Positions 12,113 through 28,560 are shown, counted from the first letter of the stretch. The stretch is 64,000 bases of DNA from Budorcas taxicolor (GCF_023091745.1 NC_068925.1:73163085-73227084); one strand, 5' to 3'. A program made the numbers and translations. The notes: generated from the sequence alone by a model not told the origin.

Positions 12113-12344
12113 GGCTTCCCAGGTGGCGCTAGTGGTAAAGAACCCGCCTGCTAGTACAGGAGACTTAAGAGATGTGAGTTCAATCCCTGGGTCAGGAAGA
12201 TATCCTGGAGAAGCGAATGGCTACCCACTCCAGTATCTTGCCCGGAGAATCCCATGGATAGAGGAGCCTGGCAGGCTACAGTCCACAGGTCTCAAAGAGT
12301 CAGACATGACTGAAGTGACTTAGCATGCACCCATGTCATCTAAA
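12113..12344 (+). mobile_element. Bov-tA2 SINE with TSD
   Basis: Head GGCTTCCCAGGTGGCGCTAG, body GGGTCAGGAAGATATCCTGG and tail ACATGACTGAAGTGACTTAG. A 16-bp duplication with two mismatches flanks it: TTCGAATGTGACCTGG at 12097-12112 and TTTGAATGTGGCCTGG at 12345-12360. Confidence 0.95.
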
Positions 12345-12360
12345 TTTGAATGTGGCCTGG

Positions 12361-13489
12361 ATGTCTGGCTACGGAAAGTGCCTGGAAGGATGTCCAGGAT
12401 CGGAGGGAGACTGATGGAGGCCAAAAATCCTGTCATACACCTGCACCTTGCTGTTTTGTTATCTGACTGTTGTGGTTGAGAAGCTCTACAGTGAGATTAG
12501 GTTGTCAGGTTCATTAGTGCACAACGCAAGGGAGCAACATAAGGGATGACTGTCACAGAGTGGCCAGAAGGAGGAGCCTAACCTGGGGACTGCCCTTCCA
12601 CTGCGCATCCTCAGCCAGAAAAGAGCTGCAGCCTTTGCCATCAGTGGGATGTGTTTCTCCTGGATTTGTGTATTGATCTTCCTTTAATAGAAAGTTTATT
12701 ATTGACCCTTGGTTCTTTTCACAGAAAAAAACATTAAGTACTTGCTTTTCTTGGTTTTCCCATGGTAGCCACTTGGGTGAGGAGGCAGAATTTTAACCTC
12801 TTGCTGATTTTGTGTGTGTGTGTGTGTATCTGCATTCGTTGTCTCTCTTGCATCTTGAGGGAATAAATCCTGCTTTAGAATCTGGGCTCTAGAAGAGATC
12901 CCCAGAGGCCAGCTGCCCCCGGACAGGTCTTCATCTGAATGGAGACAAAACATTTCTGAATATACCCTGGGTGCATCTGGAGGGTGTAAGGGAACGTGAA
13001 TGGGTAGGGTTCTAGGCTCTGGATATTTCATGTTTGCTTGAAAAAGCTGTTTCCCATATTGAGACTTTGAGTAATATTTCATTAGCTAAAAATGCTTCAC
13101 TCTTACGAAGCAAAAGGTTGAAATGACTGGTCTGTGCTACCTAGGAGGGACTCATATATTCTCTTTTGGAAAAATTTCAGAAATGAAAAATTTGAACCCA
13201 TTCTTCTTGCTTTCCTCGATTTTTTGGCTAGTGATAATCTGGGGGAGAGAGAGAGAGGCAGGTCTGAGTAACTGTGAGGACACTGGAAGTAGGATTTCTT
13301 TCTTTGAAAGTCAGCAGGCATGCCTAGAGCCTGCTAGGTTTTCACAGCTCCAGGCTGGCACCTCCTGGAGCTGAGCAGCATAGTCGCCTCCTGTGAGCCC
13401 TGGGTAACGCTGCTCTGGATGGCACTGGACTAGGTATGTAGGACCATGAGACAGGAAGAGATCAGGCCTCGCCCTTGGAGCACATTGTT
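12361..13489. other. Unassigned intron sequence with (TG)n
   Basis: No repeat family or gene recognised apart from a short TG microsatellite at about 12810-12827. A 127-aa minus-strand ORF at 12699-13082 reads across the microsatellite (HTHTHTQ) and shows no known homology. Confidence 0.55.
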
Positions 13490-13690
13490 ATTGTTCATTG
13501 CTCAGTCATGTCTGACTCTTTTGCGACTCCATGGACTGTAGCCCACCAGGCTCCTCTGTTCATGGGGTTTCCTAGGCAAGAACACTGGAGCAGGTTGCCA
13601 TTTCCTTCTCCAGGGGGTCTTCCTGGCCCAGGGATCGAACCCATGTCTCCTGCACTGGCAGGCAGATTCTTTACCATGAATCAGGGAGCC
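13490..13690 (-). mobile_element. Bov-tA SINE
   Basis: Minus strand: GCTCAGTCATGTCTGACTC, GTAGCCCACCAGGCTCCTC, GGTTGCCATTTCCTTCTCC and GGGATCGAACCCATGTCTCC, ending in a decayed head (ACCATGAATCAGGGAGCCC). Confidence 0.93.
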
Positions 13691-13919
13691 CTAAAGAAAT
13701 AGTCCTTAACTGTTAAGGTTTGATGGGATCAATGCACGACATTGTCTTTCCCTGCCCGTGATCAGAAGCAATTGAGAGAAATTCAGGCATCAGGAAGGTT
13801 CAAATATCACCTTTATGACTGGTAAATCTGATCCTAGAGGATGTATTTTATATCTATGGGAAGGTGAGTTTTTAAAAGTGAATATTAGAATCGGACAGAC
13901 TTATCCACCCAACACAGCT

Positions 13920-14300
13920 GCTGACTAAAAAAAATTAGTCACAGTCTGAAAGTAGCGAGTTATTTTATTTGGTGGGAATGTTAGGGACTCCAAGTCCAGG
14001 AGGTAGAATCTCAGTAGTCCTGAGAAAATTGCTCTGAGGAGGTGGGAGTGGGAGTCAGGTTATATATAAGTTCACAACAAAGAGGGCAGGGAGTCTGACC
14101 ATCAAAGATTACTGCTAAATTGTAAGGAAAACCAAATATCAAGCTAAGGGATTTGGCGTTCTATGTAAGAGAAGAGGCAAGCCTCTGGGCTCACTGAATT
14201 CATTCCGTTCCTATGTACCTAAGCTACGTAAGGCCAAACCCTGTTTGTCTGTTTTGTTTTGATTTCTCACATCCTGCCCTACTAAGCCCCTCAGCTCTTC
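13920..14300 (-). repeat. Possible old LTR-like repeat, family unassigned
   Basis: The text (GAGTTATTTTATTTGGTGGG, ACTCCAAGTCCAGGAGG, AAGGAAAACCAAATATCAAG, GGGCTCACTGAATTCATTCC) has the feel of a solitary mammalian LTR read backwards. I cannot name the family and saw no certain termini or coding region. Treat as a candidate only. Confidence 0.3.
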
Positions 14301-14349
14301 AGCAATCACTGTTAGGGATGACAGCATTTGCTGAATTGCAGACCCTTTT

Positions 14350-14560
14350 GGGAGCCTTCATCTATTGAGATGGTAAAGAACTCTCCTGCCAATGCAGGAG
14401 ACCTGGGTTCAGTCCCTGGGTTGGGAAGATCTCCTGGGAAAAGGAATGGCTACTCACTCCAGTATTCTTGCCTGAGAAATCCCATGGACAGAGGAGACTG
14501 GCAGGCTACAGTCCATGGGGTCACAAAGATTCAGACATGATTGAGTGACTAACACTTTCA
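14350..14560 (+). mobile_element. Bov-tA SINE
   Basis: ATGGTAAAGAACTCTCCTGC, GACCTGGGTTCAGTCCCTGG, TCCAGTATTCTTGCCTGAG and CAGACATGATTGAGTGACTA. The first part of the tRNA-like head is diverged. Confidence 0.92.
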
Positions 14561-14890
14561 TTCACATATGGCGGCTTGGAAACGCTGATGGCTGTGACAT
14601 TTCTTGCCCACCGATATGGCAGGAAATATTTCATTTCACACAGGTAACACGAGAGAACCAGAGTCTTCTCCTGCCAGCTATCCCCCTGCCCTCTGACCTC
14701 TCCCCTAACATTTACAGAATGAGGAAATGGAGTAGAGTGCTCCCTAATCTCTTAAGACAGCGGAGGAGAAAAGGTGGCCAGGCTACACATGTCCGGTTCT
14801 TATCCCCCATATTGCCAACCCAGGGGAAAGGTCTGGAGGGTTACACTAGAAGATGTCCCTCCACAAAAAACACCAGGTATGGGAAAAGGA
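14561..14890. other. Unassigned intron sequence
   Basis: Between two sense SINEs; nothing recognised. Confidence 0.55.
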
Positions 14891-14891
14891 G

Positions 14892-15030
14892 GGCTTCCCT
14901 GATGGCTCAGATGGTAAAGGATCTGCCTGCAGTGCAGGAGACCTGAGTTCGATCCGTGAGTTGGGAAGATCCCCTGAAGCAGGGGATGGCTACCCACTCC
15001 AGTATTCTCGCCTGGGAAATCCCTTGGACC
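14892..15030 (+). mobile_element. Bov-tA SINE, 3'-truncated
   Basis: Good tRNA-like head (GGCTTCCCTGATGGCTCAGA, GAGTTCGATCCGTGAGTTGG) and body to GGGAAATCCCTTGGACC. The usual tail (GAGGAGCCTGG...CGACTGAGCGAC) is missing, which is uncommon for a SINE. A later deletion is likely. Confidence 0.88.
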
Positions 15031-15849
15031 AGGTTCACCCTCAACAAGCCCAGGTGATCAGCTGAAGAGGAACTCTTAAAGTAATAGATGCTGACTATAT
15101 GAATTTTTGGCACAAGAAACAGATTTAGATATTGAAAAGGAATAATCAGAATAGCACATGTTTAGTCAGGGAACATTTCCAGAAGGAAGCAATGGGCCAT
15201 TTGGTAGAGAGATGGGTACATAGCTTTAAACATATAGAAATGGGGGAAAGTTCTTGAGGAGCTTGAACTATGGTAAAATGAAAAAGGCCTCCCAACATGA
15301 CAGATACAGTGGCTATTGTGTGACCTGGGAGATGTGAATTAGTGTCAGCAGTCTAAGTGGTCATAAAGATTAGATGGCACAGCTCCAGCTGGAACAAGTT
15401 CGTAGACACCAGGCCAGCTGGTGCAGCCCCATGGAAGGCCCACAGGCGGCAGCTGTGAAGGAGGTGGTTCTGGGGATTCCAGCGAGACCAGGCTCCTGGT
15501 GTGAGACAGTGTGAGTGGGGGGCCTCTCTTCTGACTTATTACTGGTTTGATAAATCAGATGTGCTTTCTCATTTACCCAGCTGAAAAAACATAGCTTTTA
15601 GCTTAGTTTTCTTTAGAGCAAAAAGAAAAGTGTTCTGTTTTTGTTTTTCTGTTTGTTATATCAGCTAGTATACAACCGAGAGCTGTGTGTACGTAGGCTC
15701 AATTTTTCTTGAGTTTTCCGTTGTTTAATTGAAAGTGGGTTAAAATCCACTTTAGGTTCTAAGGAGCATCCTGGGAGGAATAGTAACACAGGCCTTCCAA
15801 AAACCGTGCATAATTCAGAGACCATATATTTTTTGATTTTGGAATTACG
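15031..15849. other. Unassigned intron sequence
   Basis: Nothing recognised on either strand. Confidence 0.55.
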
Positions 15850-15980
15850 CTGATTTTTTTTTTCCTTTTCTGGTTGTGCCATGCACCTTGTAGGATCTTA
15901 GTTCCCCAACCAGGGATCTAACCCTGGCCCTTGGCAGTGAAAGCATGGAGTCCTAAAGACTGGACTGCCAAAAACTCCTG
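15850..15980 (-). mobile_element. CHR-1-type SINE
   Basis: Oligo-T, GGTTGTGCCATGCACCTTG, AGGATCTTAGTTCCCCAACC, AGGGATCTAACCCTGGCCC and GGAGTCCTAAAGACTGGAC. This is the short tRNA-derived cetartiodactyl SINE on the minus strand. Confidence 0.88.
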
Positions 15981-19903
<3,923 letters not shown>

Positions 19904-20252
19904 AAAAAAAAAAGGGTTTCTTTATTTTGGGTTGTGCTGAGTCTTTGTTGCTGCACGGGTGTCTCTCTAATTGCGGTGAGCGGGAACTACTCTCTGGTTG
20001 TGGTGTGTGAGCTTCTCGCTGTGATGGCTTCTCTTGTTGCGGAGCGTGGGCTTTACTGCGTGTGGGCTTCAGTAGCTGTAGCCAGTGGGCTCCATCGTTG
20101 CGGTTTTCCAGGCTCTACATCATAGGCTCAACAGTTGTGGCACCTGGTCTTAGTTGCTGCATGGCATGTGGGATCTTCCTGGACTAGGGATCAAACCCAT
20201 GTACCCTGCATTGGCAGGCAGATTCTTTATCACTCAGCCACCATGGAAGCCC
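19904..20252 (-). mobile_element. CHR-2 SINE with TSD
   Basis: Minus strand: poly-A/T start, GAGTCTTTGTTGCTGCACG, GGCTTCTCTTGTTGCGGAGC, TTAGTTGCTGCATGGCATG and a tRNA-like head (GGGATCAAACCCATGTACCC...CACTCAGCCACCATGGAAGCCC). GTAGAATTCA at 19889-19898 and 20253-20262 is the target duplication. Confidence 0.93.
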
Positions 20253-20262
20253 GTAGAATTCA

Positions 20263-22814
20263 CTTTTGAGGTGTAATGGAAGGATGGATAATTGAAAACC
20301 CCAGAAAATCCCCAGGTATTTGCTCCTTAGCCTAGCAATATGAGATGTTTTCCCATTAAAGTCAGCTATGCTTAGATTGTCTTTAAAATGACCTTGTTTT
20401 TTCTGATGGCTTTGTGCCTAACTTTGGGGCTCGGGAGTGGGATGGGTGTATCCTAACAGTAATTCGAGAAGCCAGTTGGAGCCTAACATTTTTCCATGAA
20501 CAACCCACAAAGGGGAGAACACACAGGATCATTGGTGATAGACTATTTTAGCATCTGACACAAAGTAACTCCCCTTTGGCCCTAAGCTCCAATCACATGT
20601 GATGGGCCCTGGGTATGCTCTCTAAGCCTCCTCTTTTATTTAGTGTATCAGTTCTCACGACCCTTTTCATGAATTATCTAGACCCCTGATTGCCTCATCT
20701 CTTCTTTCCTGTTCATCTTTTGGCTGTTTCCCTTGTTCTCTGATTAAAAATGTGCCCACAAATGGCATGGAGCAAGGGGATAAAAGTCAAGCTAGGTTTG
20801 CTGTTTGGAAACAGCTCTAGTGTGTGTGCATGTGTGTGTGTTTAAAGGCTGAAGGAGAGAGTAGGTGGGAATTCTTGGTTGAAATGAGACTCAGGGACGC
20901 TCTGGGGTTTCACTTATTCCCCATCTCTTGCTTTTCTGTTTCTGTGGATAATTGGGAGTGGGCTGCAGGGTGTTTTTCTCTGTTGAATCTGCCCTTGTAA
21001 ACCAGGCAAGTGGGTAGAGAAGAATTAGAGTGTAGGGCTCAGAGGTTTTTTCCACATTGTTCACCCCACAATGAGTCACCCCTCTTGTTTGCTCTCTTAC
21101 CTCACTGAATAATCTCACATTAAAGGAGCGAATTCATTTTCAAAGATCCACACATTTACTTCTAAATTCAGGGTTAAAATTGAGCCAAGAGTGGACAACA
21201 AAATGAATGTAAAACTCTGAAGGAGATTTGTAAAGGCCAAAGATATAGAATATTCAGGGCTGAAGGCTCTGGCAAGCTGCCCTAACTGCTGACCCTTCTC
21301 CACGAATCTTCATGTGGGGTACATATGAGGTGCTCTCAGGGAAGAAAGAGGGTAATAGATACAAAGCACAGGCCCCCTCCCTCTTCAAAAGTCAGATTTT
21401 CTCTCTCTGCACTTGGGATGACTGGAAGGTGATGATGTAGTGACTTCTGCTTGAAGAAGCCATCCTAGAGGTTTGGTTGTTGGTACATCGATAGAATGAT
21501 CTGGGGGCAGGAAGACTTGAGGACACCTCAGCAGTGTCCACACTGGTGGCCCACGTGTCCTTGGTTCCCTGCTGGGTGTTAGATTACGGCTCCAGCCCCT
21601 CTCAGGGACTCCGTGGCTCTGCAGCTCAGGAGGTGCCTGCGTCCTGGCCTCTGCCCCCCAGGGCACTTCCAGAAGTCCTCTGCAACTTCTGTTCCAAGGG
21701 CTCCCAGGCGGTTTCCCAGGGAGGGGCCTCTTGATCTGTGTTTTCTAGTATCTCTGGACTTGCCCTGGGAGGAGCTGCAATTTCAGCTCCTCTTAGAACC
21801 ATCTTTTCTGGCCTAGGGAGGATACAGGGATGTATGGGCTAAAGCAGCCTAGTGGGGGACTCACCCCAGCTGAAGCCAGTAGCCAGTGTGGGCTCAAGTA
21901 AGGGAGAGAGGGTTGTCCTTACTGAATGGAGAAAGGACTCGGTGAATACTTTCTAGCTGCTTGTTAGAGTGCAAACTGCGTTCCCCTTCTCCTGTCCTTC
22001 TCCATTCATGCTTTGTTCCCCCCTCCTGTTTATCCTTCTCATCTTGCCTGATCATGTGATGCTTTGATCGCCCCCTGACACACCCAGCCCTACCTGCCAT
22101 GTGGTGACCTTTAAGACAGAGCTAGAAGAACCCTGAGCTGGGGATTTCTTCATCTGAGCTCAGTTCCCTGTTGAACTCCCAAATGGGATATAATTGGAAG
22201 GGTGTGTGCAGAAATACCTCCTAAAACTGAATAGAGTTTTTAAAATGGGCTACTTTTCCTTTGGGACTTTATGTCTACTGGAAACCCAGATAGAAGTAGG
22301 ACAATGGGAGAAAACAGTTTGTTCTTCATCCACGTTTATTCAGCATACACACTTACTGGGTGTCTTTGGGGATGTTTAGCTTTATGATCGACAGTGACAG
22401 TAAGGAAATGTAAGACAGAGACCCTGCTCCTTATAGTCTATTTGGGAGATGGGCAGACAGGTAAGCAAATAAGAACAAAGAAGCCTAACCAATAATCTAA
22501 TGGGAGTCTGCCTAAGGCAAATAGGGTTACATAGGCGGAAGCCGGTGATTTGGCTGGGGGTAGGTGGTGTCAGGGAAAGGCTTTCTTGAAGGCAGAGGGT
22601 CTCCCAGCTGCCTTATTTTCCTTGTGGAAGTGACTTCCCTTAACAAGATCACCTTAAGCTCAATTCTCATTGAGTTATCCTCCCCCAGTTGGCCCCTTGG
22701 ACAATAGGAAGTTGACTTTTTCCAGCAGTGTTTTTCCTGATGCTCTGCTGTAAGGGACATTGTTGGTCCAAATTGTACATTTATCTTCTACCAAACCCAT
22801 TTGCTTCTCTTCTG
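20263..22814. other. Repeat-poor intron block
   Basis: 2.5 kb with no interspersed repeat I can name, apart from a short TG run near 20821-20840. Several short ORFs occur on both strands without recognisable domains. The block stands out against the repeat density elsewhere. Confidence 0.5.
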
Positions 22815-23225
22815 TGTTTTCTTAAAATTTTTATTGATGTATAATTACAGTAGTATGTAAGTTTCAGGTGTACAGCAAAGTGATTCAGATATATTAATAT
22901 ATGAATGTATATACATACATACTCTTTTTCAGAACTTTTCCATTATAGGTTATTACAAGTGAATATATTTCCCTATGCTGTACAGTAAATCCTTGTTGTT
23001 TATCTGTTTTGTGTATAGTGATGTGTGTCTGTTGATTCCATACTCCTAACTCCTCCCCATTGTCCCCTTTGGCAACCATAAATTTGTTTTCTATGTTTGT
23101 GAGTCTGTTTCTGTTTTGTAAATAAGTTCATTTGTGTCATTTTTTTTTTTTTTAGATTCCACACATAAGTGATGTCATATACTTGTTTGTCTCAGTCTGA
23201 CTTACTTTCTCCCATGTTTGCAATC
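22815..23225 (-). mobile_element. Older cetartiodactyl L1 3' end
   Basis: Antisense L1 3' UTR: TTTATTGATGTATAATTACAG, GTTTCAGGTGTACAGCAAAG, TTTTCCATTATAGGTTATTAC, CTATGCTGTACAGTAAATCC and TTTGTAAATAAGTTCATTTG. Confidence 0.85.
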
Positions 23226-23234
23226 TTATTGTGT

Positions 23235-24075
23235 GGCTATCACCCCAGTCACCCTAACCGGGGACCCAGAGGCCACTTAGATTGCCTCCTCTCTCCTTCT
23301 ACAGTCATTGATTCTTCCTTTGCAGCTGTTCTCAAGTCTCCCCTTGTCTCCTGGCTCAGGCCACAGCACTGGCCCAGGCCCTCATGATGTCTTGCCTGGG
23401 ATTCTGGTTGGTCTTCTATCTGTTATCCACTCCCACACTGCCATTCTCTCCTAAAATGCCCCCACCATATTTAAACTCCTTTACTGGATTCCCTTTGGAT
23501 TTCAGGTTGAAGTTCAAATTTGTTAGCTTGCCATCTAGGTTCTCGCACCTAAGTTCTTCTCGGTCTGACCTTTGATGACCTCTTTAGCATCACTTCAGGC
23601 AGCTGCCTGCATTCTCCTCCCCTCTGCATGCTATGCACCATTCATCTAGCTACTTAGAAGGTCTTCCTTGTCACTGACATGTTATTCTGCTTTATGATTT
23701 TTATGCCTTCTGGGTGCTGTTCCTTCTGTGTTGGATTGTCTGTCTTTTTTTTTCTTGAGTTCAGCTGGCTCCTACTCATCTTTGCAAAGTTTGCTCTAGT
23801 ATCACTTCCTGTGGGAAGCCCTCCCTGATAGCCCAGCCTGGATTTGTTATGCCTCCTCTGGACAGTTGAGATGCTTCTCTAGCATCCTGTAATCATGTAT
23901 TATATAATTTAGCTTACTCTATCATGGTTTTTAATTTACTTATCAGTCTTCTGTACTAGAATACAAGCCCTTTGAGGCCAGAATCTGTACCTTACTCATC
24001 TTAGCATCCCTGGTACTTGGCACTTTGATGGTACATAGTCGTTATGTTTGGAATTAATATGTGAATGAATGATGT
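23235..24075 (+). mobile_element. L2 LINE 3' region, long
   Basis: About 840 bp of sense L2 ORF end and 3' UTR: ACTCCTTTACTGGATTCCC, TTTCAGGTTGAAGTTCAAA, CTCCTACTCATCTTTGCAAAG, GGGAAGCCCTCCCTGATAGC, CAAGCCCTTTGAGGCCAG and TGGTACTTGGCACTTTGATGG, ending GTGAATGAATG. One of the better-preserved ancient repeats here. Confidence 0.85.
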
Positions 24076-24657
24076 TCTTCCATCTGGCTCAGCATGATTC
24101 CTATTACAAAGTTTTTAGAGCCCAGAAAGAACAACTTGGGGATGGAACTTGGGAAAGGACTTATTGCCTCCCTTCAGAAGAGGCAGAGTCTGCCCGTCCT
24201 GGTAGAGATGCAATGGAGGCTTTCATGCTGCCTATCCATTTCCCTATCCAACATCCACTTTCCTGTGCCCTTCACAGTCAGTAGAGAGCAGAGTATCAGG
24301 GCTAGAGTGAGGGACTAGCCTGGGCCTAGGGAAATGCCCAAAAGTCCAGGAATCTTTCTTTTAATGTTTTGTGCCATGCCATCGGATGGACCAGGATCCC
24401 AATCCCTGCCAGGCAGGGTCTGAGATATCTGCCCTGCCAAGTCCCTCTTATCATTGGTCCCAGAGTGTAGATCATGGTGGAGGTGGTAGTGGTGGGTAGG
24501 TGGGTAGGACTGAATGGGGGGTATGCAGAGCCCTTGCTGATTTTTATGTGCACAACTGTTTTCTCTCCACCTGGAAAATATACTTTCTTCTCCTCTTGAA
24601 GAGCTTTGCAGAATTCATTTCCAGCTTTGTTTTGAGCTGAAGGTGAGCCTGACTCCA
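24076..24657. other. Unassigned intron sequence
   Basis: Nothing recognised between L2 and the L1 insertion. A GGTGGTAG/TGGGTAGG-rich patch lies at about 24479-24510. Confidence 0.55.
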
Positions 24658-24669
24658 AAAGAGACTTTA

Positions 24670-27188
24670 TTTATTTTTTAAAATATAAATTTATTTATTT
24701 TAATTGGAAGTTAATTACTTTACAATATTGTATTGGTTTTGCCATTCATCAACATGACTCTGCCATGGGTGTACATGTGTTCCCCATCCTGAACCCCTCT
24801 CCCACCTCCCTCCCCATACCATCCCTCTGGGTCATCCCAGTGCACCAGCCCCAAGCATCCTGTATCCTGCATCGAACCTGGACTGGTGATTCATTTCATA
24901 TATGATATTATACATGTTTCAGTGCCATTCTCCCAAATCATTCCAGCCTTGCCCTCTCCCACAGAGTCCAAAAGCCTGTTCTATACATCTGTGTCTCTTT
25001 TGCTCGCATACAGGGTTATCGTTACCATCTTTCTAAATTCCATATATATGCATTAGTATACTGTATTGGTGTTTTTCTTTCTGGCTTACTTCACTTTGTA
25101 TAATAGGCTCCAGTTTCATCCACCTCATTAGAACTGATTCCAATGTATTCTTTTTAATGACTGAGTAATACTCCATTGTGTATACATACCACAGCTTTCT
25201 TATCCATTCATCTGCTGATGGACATCTAGGTTGCTTCCATGTCCTGGCTATTATAAACAGTGCTGCGATAAACATTGGAGTACACGTGTCTCTTTCAATT
25301 CTGGTTTTCTCGGTGTGTATGCCCAGCAGTGGGATTGCTGGATCACAAGGCAGTTCTATTTGCAGTTTTTAAAGGAATCTCCACACTGTTCTCCATAGTG
25401 GCTGCACTAATTTGCATTCCCACCAACAGTGTAAGAGGGTTCCCTTTTCTCCACACCCTCTCCAGCATTTATTGCTTGTAGACTTTTGGATCGCAGACAT
25501 TCTGACTGGTGTGAAATGGTACCTCATTGTGGTTTTGATTTGCATTTCTCTGATAATGAGTGATATTGAGCATCTTTTCATGTGTTTGTTAGCCATCTGT
25601 ATGTCTTCTTTGGAGAAATGTCTATTTAGTTCTTTGGCCCATTTTTTGACTGGGTCATTTATTTTTCTGGAATTGAGCTGCAGGAGTTGCTTGTATATTT
25701 TTGAGATTAGTTGTTTGTCAGTTGCTTCATTTGCTATTATTTTCTCCCATTCATAAGGCTGTTTTTTCACCTTGCTTATAGTTTCCTTTGTTGTGCAGAA
25801 GCTTTTAATTTTAATTAGGTCCCATTTGCTTATTTTTGCTTTGATTTCCAGTATTCTGGGAGGTGGGTCATAGAGGATCCTGCTGGAATTTATGTCTGAG
25901 AGTGTTTTGCCTATGTTCTCCTCTAGGAGTTTTATAGTTTCTGGTCTTACATTTAGATCTTTAATCCATTCTGAGTTGATTTTATGGTGTTAGAAAGTGA
26001 TCTAGTTTCATTCTTTTACAAGTGGTTGACCAGTTTTCCCAGCACCACTTGTTAAAGAGATTGTCTTTAATCCATTGCACATTCTTGCCTCCTTTGTCAA
26101 AGATAAGGTGTCCATAGGTACATGGATTTATCTCTGGGCTTTCTATTTTGTTCCATTGGTCTATATTTCTGTCTTTGTGCCAGTACCATACTGTCTTGAT
26201 GACTTGGGTTTGTAGTAGAGCCTGAAGTCAGGCAGGTTGATTCCTTCAGTTCCATTCTTCTTTCTCAAGATTGCTTTGGCTATTTGAGGTTTTTTGTATT
26301 TCCATACAAATTGTGAAATTATTTGTTCTAGCTCTGTGAAAAATACCGTTGGTAGCTTCATAGGGATTGCATTGAATCTATAGATTGCTTTGGGTAGTAT
26401 ACTCATTTTCACTATATTGATTCTTCTGATCCATGAACATGGTATATTTCTCCATCTATTAGTGTCCTCTTTGATTTCTTTCACCAGTGTTTTTATAGTT
26501 TTCTATATATAGGTCTTTAGTTTCTTTAGGTGATATATTCCTAAGTATTTTATTCTTTTCGTTGCAATGGGGAATGGAATTGTTTCCTTAATTTCTCTTT
26601 CTGTTTTCTCATTATTAGTGTATAGGAATGCAAGGGATTTCTGTGTGTTGATTTTATATCCTGCAACTTTACTATATTCATTGATTAGCTCTAGTACTTT
26701 TCTGGTGGAGTCTTTAGGGTTTTCTATGTAGAGGATCATGTCATCTGCAAACAGTGAGAGTTTTACTTCTTCTTTTCCAATTTGGATTCCTTTTATTTCT
26801 TTTTCTGCTCTGATTGCTGTGGCCCAAACTTCCAAGACTATGTTGAATAGTAGTGGTGAGAGTGGGCACTCTTGTCTTGTTCCTGACTTTAGGGGAAATG
26901 CTTTCAATTTTTCACCATTGAGGATAATGTTTGCTGTGGGTTTGTCATATATAGCTTTTATTATGTTGAGGAATGTTCCTTCTATTCCTGCTTTCTGGAG
27001 AGTTTTTATCATAAATGGATGTTGAATTTTGTCAAAGGCTTTCTCTGCATCTATTGAGATAATCATATGGCTTTTATTTTTTAATTTGTTAATGTGGTGT
27101 ATTACATTGATTGATTTGTGGATATTGAAGAATCCTTGCATCCCTGGGATAAAGCCCACTTGGTAATGGTGTATGATCTTTTTAATTG
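24670..27188 (-). mobile_element. Ruminant L1, 5'-truncated, with perfect 12-bp TSD
   Basis: A 2.5 kb minus-strand L1 that ends in a T-rich run on the left. AAAGAGACTTTA at 24658-24669 and 27189-27200 is a perfect target duplication. ORF2 is readable from the RT to the C-terminus: DAEKAFDKIQHPFM, CPLSPLLFNIVLE and FADDMILY (catalytic FADD intact) in a 218-codon frame at 26503-27159. This is followed by ILRKKNG...INLPDFRLYY (26161-26484), the cysteine-rich NKCWRGCGEKGTLLHCWW (25369-25770) and the terminal WYVYTMEYYS (25033-25275). Frameshifts near 26510 and 26220 and others separate these, so the copy is inactive. It is relatively young, given the intact duplication. Confidence 0.96.
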
Positions 27189-27200
27189 AAAGAGACTTTA

Positions 27201-28124
27201 AAATATTCTAGCCCATGGTTCACACAAGCAAATTCCAATGAGCACTTTCATAAATGGCCGATTTGGGGGAAGATGTCAAAGACCCCTGGAGAGTCTGGGC
27301 TGTTCCCTCCTGTCAACACCAGCAGGACTCCCCGCAGCCCAATCACCATGAGTCTCTTTTCACACTGACCCCAGCAAGTCCCATTTCTCTGCCTAATGGC
27401 ATTGGGATGGATAAAAATGCCACTACCTTTTATTATAGCCCCAAACTTCTGGAAGAGATAAAAAGACCTGATTTGCTATTCTTGCTATATTGACAAAAAT
27501 TTGTACAGATTATGATCCTTAAAGATTGTGCAGAAAAAAAAGAGCCATCATTCTGCTTGACTCCATTGTCCTCTGGATTCTCAGTCTGTCTTGGAAAGGT
27601 GCTCCAGGGTAAAATGTGGTAAATGAGATTTCTGCTGCTAGGCACTGACTACTTCTAAACTCTAAAGGATGAAATATAATATTGCCTAGTCTTGCTTTTA
27701 GCTGTCATGTAGAAATAGTTACCTGCTCTGTTTATTTAATATGGCGCTTCCAAGCCCAAGCCTGGTTTGGAGAACCCCTACAGACTTTCAGGAGTCTCAC
27801 GAGACAATTGCTGTGGTCATAAGCTTGATGCAGAAGGCTTGTTGGATGTTGGAATGGACACTTGTCTCTGGGGACCTTTAAAACATCCCTCATGCATCTT
27901 AAATTGTTAGTAAAGATCACTTGTTCATTTTAGATTTTGGAGTATGGAGTGGGAGGATTAGAAAAAGACCAATGTTTTACTGCCCCTGGAGGAACTAGTC
28001 CAAAGGGCCAAGGAGGCCTCAAGACAGTGTTTATTTTAGTCCACCGCTGCTCAGAGCCTGCTAAACTTAGTTTGCTTTACCAGGAAAATGCATCCTGCAC
28101 TTAAAGCATGTAGGTAGAGTATTT
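27201..28124. other. Unassigned intron sequence
   Basis: Nothing recognised. Short ORFs at 27186-27493 and 27433-27645 lack known domains. Confidence 0.55.
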
Positions 28125-28215
28125 TAAGTTCCACTTTACAGGTGAGATAACTGAGGCCCAGGTGACTTAAGCAATTTGTTGTTGGTCACAAGCAAGCAAA
28201 TTTGGGACTTATATC
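28125..28215 (-). repeat. MIR SINE fragment
   Basis: Reverse MIR core: TTCCACTTTACAGGTGAGATAACTG in part, CCCAGGTGACTTAAGCAATTTG and GGTCACAAGC. Confidence 0.6.
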
Positions 28216-28560
28216 CATATTTCTTTATTCCAAGTTCAGTGCTAGGCTCATTGAATTTCTAGTTTTAAGGGGACCTACATGCCATCAACTATCCTTCCCT
28301 CATCCCAGAGAAAACTAAAATCAACCAGTATTATTTCCCCACCTCTCCAGGGGTTAAATTCATTTCTTATTCCCCTGGCTTTGGAGAATGTAGTACATGG
28401 AATGACCATTTGACTAGCTTGTCTAGTTATTTAAAACCTAGAACCAGCTTGGTCTCTGCTAGGATCAGACGCCATGGGGCTTGCAAACAGCCTGAGCCAT
28501 ACATTCAGAGAAACATCTCGGTTGGCTGGTATTATCTGGCAGAAAAGCCTTGGGCCAGAG

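Noticed and set aside
14892..14990. tRNA gene in SINE heads
   Set aside because: The A- and B-box-like words belong to tRNA-Glu-derived SINE heads. No intact cloverleaf with acceptor pairing is visible.
26503..27159. 218-aa minus-strand ORF as a gene
   Set aside because: L1 ORF2 RT segment of a 5'-truncated L1 with flanking target duplications.
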